Source: Euclidia mi
Taxonomy: Eukaryota; Arthropoda; Insecta; Lepidoptera; Erebidae
Direction of reading: 5' to 3'
DNA length: 64,000 bases
Assembly: GCA_944739405.2 (NCBI GenBank)
Contig: OX123200.2
Coordinates: 4,108,761-4,172,760 of the forward strand
The position numbers were made by a program, and so were the translations under genes. Shown here piece by piece: positions 54,116 through 64,000 of the stretch (positions are counted from its first letter, which is position 1; each line of letters begins with the position of its first letter). The notes under the pieces were generated by a model. That model searched no databases. It was not told where the DNA came from and saw only the letters and a list, made by a program, of their open reading frames with translations.

Positions 54116-54880
54116 TTACTTATACTCATGCAAAAATTATGAATTTGAATCCCTATTTTTAGGGGAAAGACGTTGTAACTGGCAACTCTATAATGGCGTC
54201 TGTGTGCGTGATGCAGCAAGTAAACACAGCACAGTTCCGCACACATAGCGAATTTTCGGCTTAGCTTCTGAGCTCGCGTTGTTTGAATACTGACTTTCTG
54301 TAGGTAATAATTCAATGACCTACTATACCTTTGTTCCACCAACAACATTAATTGCACACCTGTTTATTGACCTTTCTCAAATCTCTAATAATAAAAAGCC
54401 TCTAAATCCTTTCAATTATTAAAGAAGCATCTGGCGAGTAGCCGGGCTATAAAAATATTACGCAAACCAATTTAAATAACGCCTGGCAATGTTAAAGCGC
54501 CGACTAAATCTTTTGACTTATTATTATTCTTATTATTTAAACGTTAAACTACAAAATATAAAAAAATTCACGCTGCCTCAAACACATTTAGGAAAAAAAT
54601 GTTTTTTAAATAATTTTCTATAGCCCCGCTATGCGCCAGCCACCAGTTCTGTGTTGGGGGCATAATAGGAGAGGTATGAGGCAAGTTTTCAGCTTGCCTC
54701 AAATACCTACCCAAAATTGATGCCAGCTCTTGAACCAAAATAATTAACATAATAAACTAAGTTAATGGAGTCCTGCTTCGCAGTGTTCTTAATTTTGGGT
54801 CAGAAGAAAACCTAACATAATCTATCGAATTTTCTGAGTGGATAAGTTTCCCGAGTGGACCAGACTTTTCACATCTTAAT
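54116..54880. other. Intronic spacer, nothing recognised
   Basis: Two short minus-strand frames without motifs. Confidence 0.4.
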
Positions 54881-54884
54881 ATAT

Positions 54885-55082
54885 AAAATCCTTGCGTTAC
54901 TGACTGACTGACAGACACACTACAGCCGAAACTATTGGGCGCAGGAAGCTAAAATTTGGCATGTATGTTCCTTGGGGACCGTAGGGGTGCACTAAGAAGG
55001 GATTTCCCGAAATTCCCACGGGATCAGCCAAAACGGGTAAAGTTAAAATAAATGCAGGCGTAGCTGCTGGCGTCCTCTAGTT
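54885..55082. repeat. Short dispersed repeat (ctgactgactg family), copy 2
   Basis: Same block order as 9555-9750: aaaatccttgcgttactgac, ggcgcaggaagct, aatttggcatgt, gaaattcccacggga, gcaggcgtagctgc. Confidence 0.7.
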
Positions 55083-55800
55083 AAATTATATTTTGTAGAA
55101 AGATCTGCATAGTTGGTGTACAATTATGTAGTATTTTAGTGAAATAATAAAATTGTTAGCATAACGCACTTTAATGTGTTACTTAAGATTATTTTTGATG
55201 CACTGTTAAAAATATCGCTTTTTTATGAGAATGTATTGCCATCTCTAGTGTCGGAATTATAGGCCTTCGTCCTCCGATATGGCGATATGGTCTAACAATT
55301 TTTGTTTCAAGCGCACCATAGTACGGTAGCGCTCTGAAGTGAGTAAGTGACAAAACAAGCGGTTATCCCTCCAAGCTGTGACCCTTGCAAACATTGCTAA
55401 TCTATTACGAACAGCAAGTCTGGTTACACAATAGCTAATGATAGCTAAGTACACTTATGGAGGAATAAGTTTCAGTGCTATGTAGCTGTTGCTACACACT
55501 ATTCGGTACAGTATCTTTATGATGCATTCGAAGCACCTTTCATTCCAAGTTATACTAAAGGGAATAAATAGCTGGAGTAAAACATGCCACACCGAGAAAC
55601 TGTGTCGTCTTGTCACTTCATGAACGTCAAAGCATTTTGAAATCCAGGTTCTTATAAATACAGAAACAACTCAAAACACTATTTTTACAATAGGTTTATC
55701 TTATTTACAATTAGTTGTTTACTTTTTCCAGTTAATTTCTTTGCGTCAAATTGAGAACCTCCTTTTTTGAAGTCCGTTGTATGTTATCTCTATGTATGTA

Positions 55801-56744
55801 TAGTCCGTTCACAGTTATTTTACCTCCAGCTGTTAGATTGGCCAACCTGGGCGTTGTGTTGATATATGTGGTATATAATACTCCCATTATAAATATACAT
55901 TATTGCTAAAAATGTACTTATTTTTTTATTGCCTAAGCGATCATATTAAATATTTGGAAGTAATGTTTGTAACAAAACTTCTTGATATTGGCATGGCTAT
56001 ATGCATGTACATTTATTTTATTACGAAATAACTAATTTCCTATGAAGATAAGTAGTTATAATAAAAATGTTGTCTACTTAATATATAAAGGTAAACGCAT
56101 CATAATAACGCCAACGTGAGGTTCTAATTATCAAATACAAAAACTGCAAATTTAATTTACATATTTATTTTGAATAAGAATGATGTGGGTGTAATATTAC
56201 ACCTCTGCCTACCCCTGCATGGAAACAGGCGTGAGTCTATAAGAATGATCCGTATGGACTGCCAATGTTATGATGATTCGTAACTGCTGTCATATTCTGT
56301 ATCAGACTCAGAATTTAATTCTATTATGAACCTCTCCATTTCAGCATCCGTAGACCCATCTGTTTCACGTAGCTTGTCTTCAATGTGGCGCTCATGTTTG
56401 CATTGTTTTTGTCAGTCTTCTGCAGTGATAGATTGAAAAGCTTCTTCAGCTAAATTCACAATGTTGGTTGCCTCTTGTCCTAAATTTTTGCTTGTGACTC
56501 GCCTTTTAATGAGACTCCACATAAGTTCAATTGCGTTTAGCTAGCAGTGGTATGGCGGTAATCTAACCACTTTGCGGCGATGAGCTTCAAGCATTTGAAT
56601 TTTCGAAGCATTTCCACTAATATTGGGTAAAATGTTATGCACGGGTAACCCTATTTTACATTCCTGTCATCACAGAGTACAATTCCAACTTAAAGAAAAT
56701 AAACACCGACATCTGTCAGAGGTAAAATAACTGTGAACGGACTG
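55801..56744. mobile_element. Tc1/mariner-type (IS630-like) relic, 944 bp, 26-bp TIRs, TA flanks
   Basis: The left end tagtccgttcacagttattt (continuing tacctc) and the reverse complement of the right end cagtccgttcacagttattt (continuing tacctc) match except for the outermost base. TA lies immediately outside both ends (55799-55800, 56745-56746), as expected for this superfamily. The interior keeps only the C-terminal part of a transposase (minus strand). It sits in intron 3, just ahead of exon 4. Confidence 0.8.
56283..56620 (-). pseudogene. DDE transposase C-terminal remnant
   Basis: The minus-strand reading AHRRKVVRLPPYHC, stop, LNAIELMWSLIKRRV, then NIVNLAEEAFQSITAED, stop, QKQCKHERHIEDKL. 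LPPYHxxLNxIExxW is the block carrying the last catalytic acidic residue of IS630/Tc1-type transposases. Two stops and the absence of the N-terminal two-thirds show it is dead. Confidence 0.75.
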
Positions 56745-56803
56745 TAAATACTGGTCTGGTTGTTGTTTGTCAAGACGTCATGTTTATCTTATGTATGTTT
56801 CAG

Positions 56804-57031
56804 GGCCCGAACAATTGGACAAACATAGAATTAAGGTTCACACATTGGCCATTCCTACCATTCACATATTCCTCTTTATACGTACGGACTCTTGTCACCA
56901 TTGACGGCTACATCAATGACGAAGTAGCACACAAGGGAAGAGTCTACGCATCTATAAAACAAAAATTACAAGATACACACAGAGTACAGAGTTCGAACCC
57001 GAAGACTAAACATATAAAAATCAGTAATTAA
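56804..57031 (+). CDS. Host gene exon 4, terminal (DUF1091/DM8-like secreted protein)
   Basis: Acceptor tatgtttcag|GGC, phase 0, then 75 codons to TAA: GPNNWTNIELRFTHWPFLPF, YSSLYVRTLVTIDGYINDEV, a basic Lys-rich tail ending KHIKISN. The aromatic-Pro-Phe pattern followed by a beta-rich segment matches the C-terminal half of DUF1091 proteins, which are usually about 180-190 residues; the joined product is 193. No close AATAAA follows; the first (57305-57315) lies inside a dispersed repeat. Confidence 0.75.
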   Translation, partial: GPNNWTNIELRFTHWPFLPFTYSSLYVRTLVTIDGYINDEVAHKGRVYASIKQKLQDTHRVQSSNPKTKHIKISN

Positions 57032-57439
57032 ATCGTACTGTAGCTGATTGGATTTATTTTTTATACATTACGATGGCAACCCAATTAATGGGCTCAGCCC
57101 CCACTGCTGTGCAGGCAGAAGAGGGGTGTTAGTCTCCCTAGCAGCTGTTCGGAGCCTTCCCACTTAAACCACATACCATCGCGGTGGCCCTACAATGAAT
57201 GCTAAGGAGGAACGTACCGCGGTCTATTTGGATTACACATATATTTTAAATTTATTTTGTTATGTTTTTAACAAGTGGATTTACATTTCATATGTAAAAC
57301 AGTTATGAAATAAAATAAAAGGGAGCAAAATTATCTCCACCAATGTGGGAAACTAAAGATTTTGTTCTTCTTACTACTATTTTATAAATAAATTAAAATG
57401 TTTGTAGGAATATATGGATGATCATTACTTTTTTTATTA

Positions 57440-57720
57440 ATCTATACTGTCGCACAGCTGGGCAAAGATCGCCTCTGTCCTGTGCCAAGTTTGACCTTTC
57501 CGAACTTATCGTCACGCCATCGTTTTCGGGGTCTGCTTCTATTCTGCCATCAGTCATGCAGCACCCATTGCCTGTTGCTATGCCTGCCATAAAGATGTTT
57601 GCCCATCGGTTGGAACGTATCCGAGCTGCGTGGCATTTAACCGACCCGAACGCTGCACTCCGTTGGTCTTCGACCAACCTTGAGTCTTGACTGTTATACC
57701 TATGTCAGTCAGATAATTAT
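57440..57720 (-). pseudogene. Decayed LINE reverse-transcriptase C-terminus
   Basis: On the minus strand RSRPRKRWRDD, a frameshift, then NLAQDRGDLCPAVRQ. RPxxRWxDD...AQDR is the recurrent C-terminal motif of several LINE ORF2 proteins. The corresponding part of copy A (about 1616-1760) is even more eroded. Confidence 0.5.
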
Positions 57721-57837
57721 CGGGCAGATCGAGAAATTGACCGTCCCATTGAGAATGCCAAGCAAGCGATTATAAGCCTTTCGGAATTCTGGCTATCTTA
57801 ACCTACGCTGCTTAGACTCTCTTTGACTGAACTAATT

Positions 57838-58038
57838 TTTTTATATGGCGTTACGCCTTTATCCCCGATGAGGAAGGCAGAGGTGTAATATTATACCCAC
57901 ATTTCACCTTCATATTGCCAGGCCCCGTGCTGCTACTGAGAATTCGGCAAAACTCAGTAACACTTGCCCGGCCCGGGAATCGAACCCGGGACCTCTCAAT
58001 CAGCAGACGCATACGCTATCCACTGGAACACGGAAGCA
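57838..58038 (-). mobile_element. tRNA-derived SINE inserted in repeat copy B
   Basis: On the minus strand the head reads gttccagtggatagcgtatg (A box) and gggttcgattcccgg (B box, + 57974-57988), then the body gtagcagcacggggcctgg and the tail acacctctgcc ... gataaaggcgtaacgcc. Absent from the otherwise matching copy A near 1893. Confidence 0.8.
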
Positions 58039-59519
58039 GTTCAAAATTCATCTCTGCAGAATTTGAATGAAAACTTTTTATTCGAAAAAAGTCGGAAACC
58101 TTTCAGTTGAATAAAACAATCAGAACCTATACCTTCATTAAATCAATACAGATTTAAGTCAAAAACCTATTTCAATACAGACGAAAATCTTTATTCATTG
58201 AAATTAATCCATTGTCTGAGGCTTTTTTGGCTTATATTCAAATTTCACTTATTGAGATACTACGGTACAGCCAAACTGGAAATCTTTCGAAGACAGGGTA
58301 CGTAAGCAATTCTCAATGGTGCTAATAAACGTGGATAATTACATTGTTACTCTCAGACAGCGTCCAGGAATTGATCCAAACTGTATTATCTGTGTCTTGT
58401 CCACCCCTGTACTGATTGGCCATTAAAAATACGATGGAGTCCCTTGAATGAAAGGGGAATGGATTGAAAAGATTTGCTGCTTATAAAATAATTGCGGTAA
58501 ATGAGCTAGGGTCGGTCTGATTGTAAGTGGCTTACCATAACTCATGATATTGTTGATATTAACGCGTTGCCAATCTTGGAGAATAAGAGAAGAAATCATC
58601 GCCATATTATACCGATTCCTCTTCGTTTACTCTCTTCTTTGTCGTATCAAAACGGAAAAAGGATGCTACGTGTGTCTTGGATCTCCAGGCTTCTCGATCA
58701 CCGAAGGCAACATAATATTAGTAACACTGCTACTTTACGTCGATCTTCTACGAGTGGGCAGTGCATTGGTCGAGCAAGACCATAGTAAGATAGTCATCAT
58801 TTTATTCAGGTCTATCTTAAAAAAATCTGTAGGTATATTTAAAATTATACCGTTTCTGACTGACGAACAGAAAACGCACAGCTGAAACTTTTGGGCGCAT
58901 GAACCTGTTTGGCAAGTATGTTCATCATATGTTCAAGTGTGTATGGGTGCAATTAGAAGAGATTTTATGGAATTCCCACGAGATTGAGCTGAAACAGCTA
59001 AATAAAAATAAAAAATTCGGACTTAGCTGCGAGCATTCTATTCTTCTGGAAAGTAAAATACACCGGTCTCTACTCACTACGAAAATGGGCATTATAAACA
59101 ATTCTTATTATTAAATAATATTATTATTTCGAAAACAATTAGAAAATGTATTTTTAAAGCTTAATGGTCATTATAAGTAAAGCTTGGGGCTTGGGCCAAA
59201 AGCAAGGTCTTATAGCACATATAAAGGAAAAATTACAAAAAATAAAAAAGTGGAAAATTTAAGTGTCCCCATACATACATAGTAGACTCCAATTAAGATA
59301 GTCCTCTAAGTTGTATGGGCGCTCATACGGATTTAAAGGACTAGCGTAATTAGCAGCAACCTTAAATAAGGTAAAATGCGTACGGAACCCTCGGTGCGCG
59401 GGTCAGACTCGCACTTGCCCGTATTTTATATACACCTAAAACCTGTAACCCAAACTCCAAACCAAAGTTTTAAAAGCTGTTGGGGCTTGTCTAGTGTGGT
59501 AAAGAAAAGCAAATTTTTT

Positions 59520-59640
59520 AGATAATATTAAGCTCAGTTAGGTCTCACGTAATATGGGGCGAGCCTTTTGCCGTAACTGGGCACATCTCCAGGCTCCGTG
59601 CTGCTACAGAGAATTCGAAAAAATCCAGTAACACTAACGA
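59520..59640 (-). repeat. SINE fragment (cagtagcagcacgg family)
   Basis: Reverse complement of the 15441-15548 block: ggtctcacgtaatatggggc, gagccttttgccgtaactgg, ctccgtgctgctac. Confidence 0.65.
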
Positions 59641-60713
59641 AATTAACTTTCAAGAAATCGTTTCATTGTACTTCTGTAGTCCAAGTGAATTTTACAAATG
59701 TCCAGCAGAAGCTTTCATACTTTTTTCTTGCACATACACGGCCCCAAGCAATAAACCAACCTATAAAAAATCCTCACAAAACGATCACCAAAATAAAAAC
59801 TTGATGTTTTTATTTTGGTGATGACGTGAAAACTAAACCCAATAATCCTTCGTAAAGAACGATCTGAAAACAACTCAAAAAAATACATTTACCGGGACTT
59901 GGAAATTTGCTAATAAACTAACTAAACTGATCCGTATCTTCGAAGGAGTTGGGGCGCCAACTTGGCGGGAAGTGGGATCGATACCTCGCTGATTTCTACC
60001 TACGAAGGACAGTAGCTGAAGGTCGGCATGCGACCTTGGAGGGCATACTGCCAAGTTTAAGGACATTGTTCTCATTAGAAGGCGGTAAATGTACTTCTAT
60101 ACCGGCTAGTTGATATTATGTGTTTGAAACTTAGATGAGGAAAGACCAAGTTCTTAATGTTTTATTGGCAAATAAGATATGAACTCAGATTATTAATAAA
60201 CATTTTGTTTAGCGGTTTATAGATTAGTAACATTATAATAAAATCAATACCGTGCCTTCCAAAGTACATAAAGATGCCGATCATTTTATTTAAGTCACTT
60301 TCTGGATAACAAGTCAAACAACTGTATTATAACATTTAAAACATAATTATTATAGGTACAAATAGCAAAGATTTAATTAGTTTAAAAACTTTACTTGTTA
60401 ATTTTGTGTTCTATTTGTGATTATTATATTGTAAAGTTTTAAAACAGTTCCTAATTATTACAGTGCACATGTCAGTAAGGGAGAGAAGGTAAACTGAAAT
60501 TAAATTCAATAACGATGACAATTGTAAATAATACCACAAAATCGCTGTTACAATTAATAGTCAAGCGACTTAGTACTTAACTGGCTAAAAAATAGTACAC
60601 AGAATGCGTTGCAGCACATGCAATATTCGTGAACTCTAATTAAAATATTAATTTGTTTACTCACTCGCTTACTCAGGTTGCAGATAATAATAATAATAAT
60701 CTTTATTACGAAC
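59641..60713. other. Spacer, nothing recognised
   Basis: AT-rich, one (aat)n run near 60686-60700. Confidence 0.4.
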
Positions 60714-61430
60714 ATATCGTCGCCCTCCCCGCTAACTGTCGTATCTCACAAACTGACGTATCTGCACTGACATTACCTACGTGTTCAGAACTATGTTTCG
60801 AATAAGTCTCTCTAATCCTCGTATCTGTGTCGTTTACCGTTTAGAAGATAATCACATATTTTGTTTGGCATAACTGCAAAAGGTGGGAATAAATATTCTC
60901 TCTACCTGTCGTATGAACATACTACAGTTAGTAAGACTTTTTTTTCGCCACGATTGAAAATTACTGATAGTATATGTACATAGGGCACTTAGCTAGAACT
61001 TTTTCTACGATGTTTATACATTTCATTTTTCACTTACGTCGTATAGAACAAAGCTTTTTTACGAATATGAAGCTTATTGCTATTATTTATAGCATTAAGT
61101 GAAGTCACACTGCGGTACGCACAGGGGGTGCGGGTGTGATTGTACCAAAATGGAAAATTGGCCCTTTTTGTCACATCTTCAACTGTAAACGCAGTTGTTA
61201 TCGTTTCACAGATGATATTCGTAAAAATATATTCCAAAAATATATTAATAATAAAGTTATTGGGATCAAGGAAATCTTCAGTCACATCGTGAGTTTATTG
61301 TGAGGCATGTGAAAAAAGAACCTTTTAAATGTCGAACTTCTGGACCAGAATCTAGCAAGCCTCTCTTCAATATTTTTTTCCTCTGCAGAATAAGTCTCTC
61401 CATATTTGCCAAAGGTTTTTCTTAAACACT

Positions 61431-62295
61431 TTGGAAATAAGTTTAGGACATCACTTGGAAAAGTTACAGTCACCAGTATTATCGAAAAATAAAAACGAGG
61501 ATGGCGTAGAGAATCCTTTTGAAAATGATTTCGTAATTCGAAAAATGATTGAACATCATATTGAAAGATTTCCGAAGGTTTCCTCTAGAGAATACCTACA
61601 TTGTGACCTGACGCTACCAAAGATGTACCACATGTTTAAAGAAGAGAATAAAAATTGTTGCGTGAAGCCCAGTTTTTCGTCGTCTAGCAAAAACTAAAAA
61701 AATAAGAAAAATATAAAAATACGAAGCATCAACAAGAGAAGACTTTGTTAAGATCAGAAAGAAGTAAGTGTAAAACAGCATCACAGCAGAACCCAACCAC
61801 AATACAATGATGAATCAATAAATGAATTTGACCTCCAACAAGTCATAAGCTTGTCTATTAGCAATGAAAATGCTGTTTTTATAAACGTCGTCTTTCAGCG
61901 TACAATTTTACAATATGAAATGACTTCTGGAGCCTGTTCGTGTTATACTTGGCATGAAGGATCAAGCAAAAGAGGGTCGTCAGAAATTTCGACTGCTCTG
62001 TATGACTTTCACAAGAAGAGTGACGCAAGAGGCATCAATATTATAGTTGATTGAATCAAGCGTTACTTGGCGGAACTCCATTGTAATCTAATGGAAGGAA
62101 AGAGGAACCCACCACGCACCCTCGGATTGACCACCCCAACTATTGCAATAGAAAAAGGTTGACAATACCGAACTCCTCTAAAAGGATAAGGGATCCCCTT
62201 TCCTTCCATTAGATTGTATCAATATTATTTATCTGTTTGCCAATGGATGCAGTGGACGGAACAAAAATTCCATCGATTACCTCCAATTTTTAGAT
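61431..62295 (+). pseudogene. Transposase-like pseudogene (uncharacterised insect DDE-type family)
   Basis: Fragments in order: MIEHHIERFPKVSSREYLHC then LTLPKMYHMFKEEN (61550-61660), a frameshifted gap, ISNENAVF, QYEMTSGACSCYTWHEGSS, EISTALYDFHKKSDARGINI (61860-62045), and after a 173-bp insertion INIIYLFANGCSGRNKNSI (62218-62275). The series HIxxFP..SREYL...L...MY, then Y.W.E....G..EI, then DGCSGQN resembles a transposase family common in insect genomes. The Asp expected before GCSG reads Asn here. Several stops and shifts; no function. Confidence 0.55.
62045..62217. mobile_element. 173-bp insertion flanked by an 11-bp duplication
   Basis: atcaatattat occurs at 62034-62044 and 62218-62228, and the transposase reading resumes exactly at the second copy. 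The insert contains an inverted pair, aatctaatggaaggaaag near 62085 and ctttccttccattagatt near 62198. The mechanism is uncertain (short TIR element or retroposed RNA). Confidence 0.65.
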
Positions 62296-62373
62296 TGGCA
62301 CGGAGAAATAAACCGTACGTAGTGAATGTTCTCACATACACTGACTTCCTGGATTTTCCTTCCTGCGTCTCCA

Positions 62374-63188
62374 GCGGAGGAGTTGCATGAGATGGTAGCA
62401 ATCATGCAAGGTGCTTTAGGGAGGAAAGGAATGAAAGTGAATGTGAGCAAGACGAAAGTTATGGTTTTTGAAAAGGAGGAAAGTGTTACGGCTTGTAATG
62501 ATCGATGCACAACGATTAGAGCAAGTGAATGATTTTGAATATTTAGGTACGCTGTTTACTAGGAATGGTAAGAATCAAGAAGATATTGAAAGAGTTAATG
62601 CAGGTAATAGGGTGAATGGAGCTTTGAAGACCTTTATGGACAGTCAAAACGTGTTCAAGAAGGCACCTTTGGCTGTGCATAGAGGGGTGTTAGTACCTAC
62701 ACTTATGTATGGTAGTGAAAGTTGAGTATGTCAGAATAGACATGAAAGTAGAATAAATGCTGTAGAAATGAGAGCACTGAGAAGTATGCGTGGAATGTCT
62801 TTGAACGACAGAGTAAAAAATTGTGTGATAAGAGAGTGTTGGGGGGTAAAAGAAGATATAGAGACAACCATTGAGAAAGGTATGCTAAGATGGTTTGGAC
62901 ACATGGAGAGGATGGATGACGAAAGACTGACCAAGAAATTATATAAGGCAAGTGTGGAAGGGACTGGACCAAGGAGAAGCCCTAGGTGGACGTTTTCTCA
63001 CCAGATTGGAGACATCCTAAAAACAGGACAGGTTAGAAGTTCCTTGAACAGAAGAGCATGCATGAGGAATCTGATGGGAGTGAATGAAGCAAGAGAGATA
63101 TGTCAGGATCGTTGTAAATGGCGTTCCGTAGTCTCTGCCTACCCCTCCGGGAAACAGGCGTGAGTCTATGTATGTATGTATGTATGTA
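62374..63188 (+). pseudogene. RTE-like LINE fragment 2 (RT C-terminus to 3' end)
   Basis: AEELHEMVAIMQGALGRKGM, VNVSKTKVMVFEKEESV, a frameshift near 62500, EQVNDFEYLGTLFTRNGKNQ, LVPTLMYGSES followed by a stop (TGA at about 62723), then SLNDRVKNCVIREC and MLRWFGHMERMDDERLTKK, RRSPRWTFSHQI. It finishes with the shared 3' block gtagtctctgcctacccctc ... ggcgtgagtcta and a (tatg)n tail. The more complete of the two copies in the window. Confidence 0.85.
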
Positions 63189-63601
63189 GGTTAAGTTTCA
63201 ATTCATGTCATTAGTAGTACTTAAACATTTTAGCTAAATTGCCTAAAATGTTAAAACATATTTTTTTTGCAATTTTTAACCAAAACGACATTAGTTTTAA
63301 TATATTTATATGACATTAAGAGACTTTTATTTATATTTTATACCAAATAACCACGTCGTAACAATCACAAGTTGTAAAACAAAGTTCTCACAGAGAGACG
63401 TATCTGCTTCAAATGAATATAAATAAATAAATAGATACCTTAGGGCTTTAGAGTTACTACTAACTTAAAGAGTAAGCCAAGAGGAATATAAAAAACTTAT
63501 TAATTCATTGATAAAACCACAACCAACGCAACTATAATAAGATGACTGTAACGCTCGACCGAAAAACGGTTGCCCTGGAAAAAATGTCAATTGCTAGTTA
63601 G
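63189..63601. other. Right interior of the TIR element, non-coding
   Basis: AT-rich DNA between the RTE tail and the right TIR; only the subterminal gacgtatctgc near 63400 is notable. Confidence 0.4.
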
Positions 63602-63782
63602 GACAGTTAGCAGGGAGGGTGACGATATAACATCAACATCTTACAGGTGAGACCCTGACCTCCAAACTAGTAAATAACTGTATCTTGAAGGTCAGTTCCT
63701 TCCCTTCACAATAATAAAGGTATTAAAGTACAATATGCCCATAATTTAAAAAAAAAATTTAAGTTACATCTAAAACAACTTA

Positions 63783-63796
63783 TGTGTGTTTGTGTG

Positions 63797-63839
<43 letters not shown>

Positions 63840-63882
63840 TGTGTTAGTGTGTGTGGGTGTGTGTGTGTGTGTGTGTGTGTGT
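63783..63882. repeat. (TG)n microsatellite, interrupted
   Basis: Two tg runs separated by tttgtgtgttag and a gggtg interruption. Confidence 0.95.
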
Positions 63883-64000
63883 CATACTGCTATAACAAAT
63901 AGAGCTTCAGTGCTTTCATAGTCCATGTGATTTAACCACGCCATAATTTTACTTTTGACTTCATTATTATTCAATGATTTGATGTTTTGTAAAGTGTCGA

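Larger units (their letters stand above)
57187..59205. repeat. Dispersed repeat, copy B of the unit at 1446-2700
   Basis: Follows copy A block by block but carries a SINE at about 57838-58038 and extra DNA, including a ctgactgac-family scrap, at 58600-59140. Frames within (57418-57690, 58544-58885) are not genes. Confidence 0.7.
60714..63628. mobile_element. DNA transposon, ~2.9 kb with 27-bp TIR-like ends, decayed and invaded
   Basis: atatcgtcgccctccccgct(aactgtc) at 60714-60740 is the inverted match of ...agcagggagggtgacgatat at 63602-63628 with two mismatches. The outer ATAT could be a 4-bp target duplication, leaving 23-bp TIRs starting CGTC. Subterminal gacgtatctgc also occurs near both ends. 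Inside is a broken transposase-like frame (61431-62295) in + orientation, plus a 173-bp insert and an RTE fragment. A 4-bp duplication would fit the Sola superfamily, but this is unverified. Confidence 0.55.

Noticed and set aside
42854..55785. aaccgacttcaaaaaag near 42860 and its inverse near 55752 as ends of one giant element
   Set aside because: The motif is a widespread repeat end and the pair would span two host exon boundaries; no target duplication supports a single element.
57393..57677. 94-codon minus-strand frame as a host gene
   Set aside because: A neighbouring frame and the AQDR motif show it to be a frameshifted LINE C-terminus inside a dispersed repeat.
57960..58020. tRNA-like sequence with anticodon-stem-like pairing
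   Set aside because: It is the head of a SINE with a body and tail behind it; the same applies to 3372, 5332, 20935 and 52054. No intact stand-alone tRNA gene was found.

Overview
This window looks like a gene-poor, transposon-rich stretch of a lepidopteran (moth or butterfly) nuclear genome. The grounds are eukaryotic splice sites, AT-rich spacers, insect-type elements (BEL/Pao, Jockey/CR1-like and RTE-like LINEs, a Helitron-like element) and tRNA-headed SINEs, one of which ends in the GTGCCCAGCAGTGGGA tail that I know from many Lepidoptera. No rRNA gene, genuine tRNA gene, CRISPR array or bacterial operon was seen.

The only convincing host gene is a four-exon + strand gene spread over 38 kb (18987-57031). 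It predicts a 193-residue secreted protein; all three introns are phase 0, and the layout resembles the insect DUF1091/DM8 (ML-like) family. Its introns carry most of the mobile DNA. A lone THAP-type zinc-finger exon (27777-27856) lies in intron 2.

Layout. 1-10.5 kb: diverged duplicated repeats, two related SINEs, a 278-bp MITE, a 61-bp minisatellite and a possible solo LTR. 10.5-15.0 kb (-): a LINE with a PHD-finger ORF1 and an endonuclease/RT ORF2, broken by one stop and two frameshifts. 15.4-18.5 kb: truncated LINE, RTE and SINE pieces and a fold-back element. 18.9-27.2 kb: host exons 1 and 2, a 120-bp tandem repeat, a Ty3/gypsy relic and a second, almost intact LINE (-) whose ORF1 resembles baculovirus FP proteins. 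28.4-42.1 kb: a DNA-transposon-like unit with inverted ends, into which a BEL/Pao element inserted (5-bp duplication ACCAT); a second BEL/Pao copy then inserted into the gag of the first in the opposite orientation (5-bp duplication AATGC). 42.1-51.4 kb: a LINE ORF1 scrap, then a Helitron-like unit with roughly 430-460-bp upstream repeats, an uninterrupted 1907-codon Rep-helicase ORF that also carries a cysteine-protease-like domain, and a near-perfect 0.5-kb palindrome. 52-57 kb: host exons 3 and 4 with a Tc1/mariner-type relic between them. 57-64 kb: more repeats and a 2.9-kb TIR element with a decayed transposase, itself invaded by a 173-bp insert and an RTE fragment.

The order of events can be read from the nesting and from LTR divergence: by my by-eye count, 8 differences in 465 aligned bases for the outer BEL copy and 6 in 517 for the inner. 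The Helitron ORF is the only full-length mobile-element protein here with no visible lesion. Family names come from motif reading only; no database search was possible.
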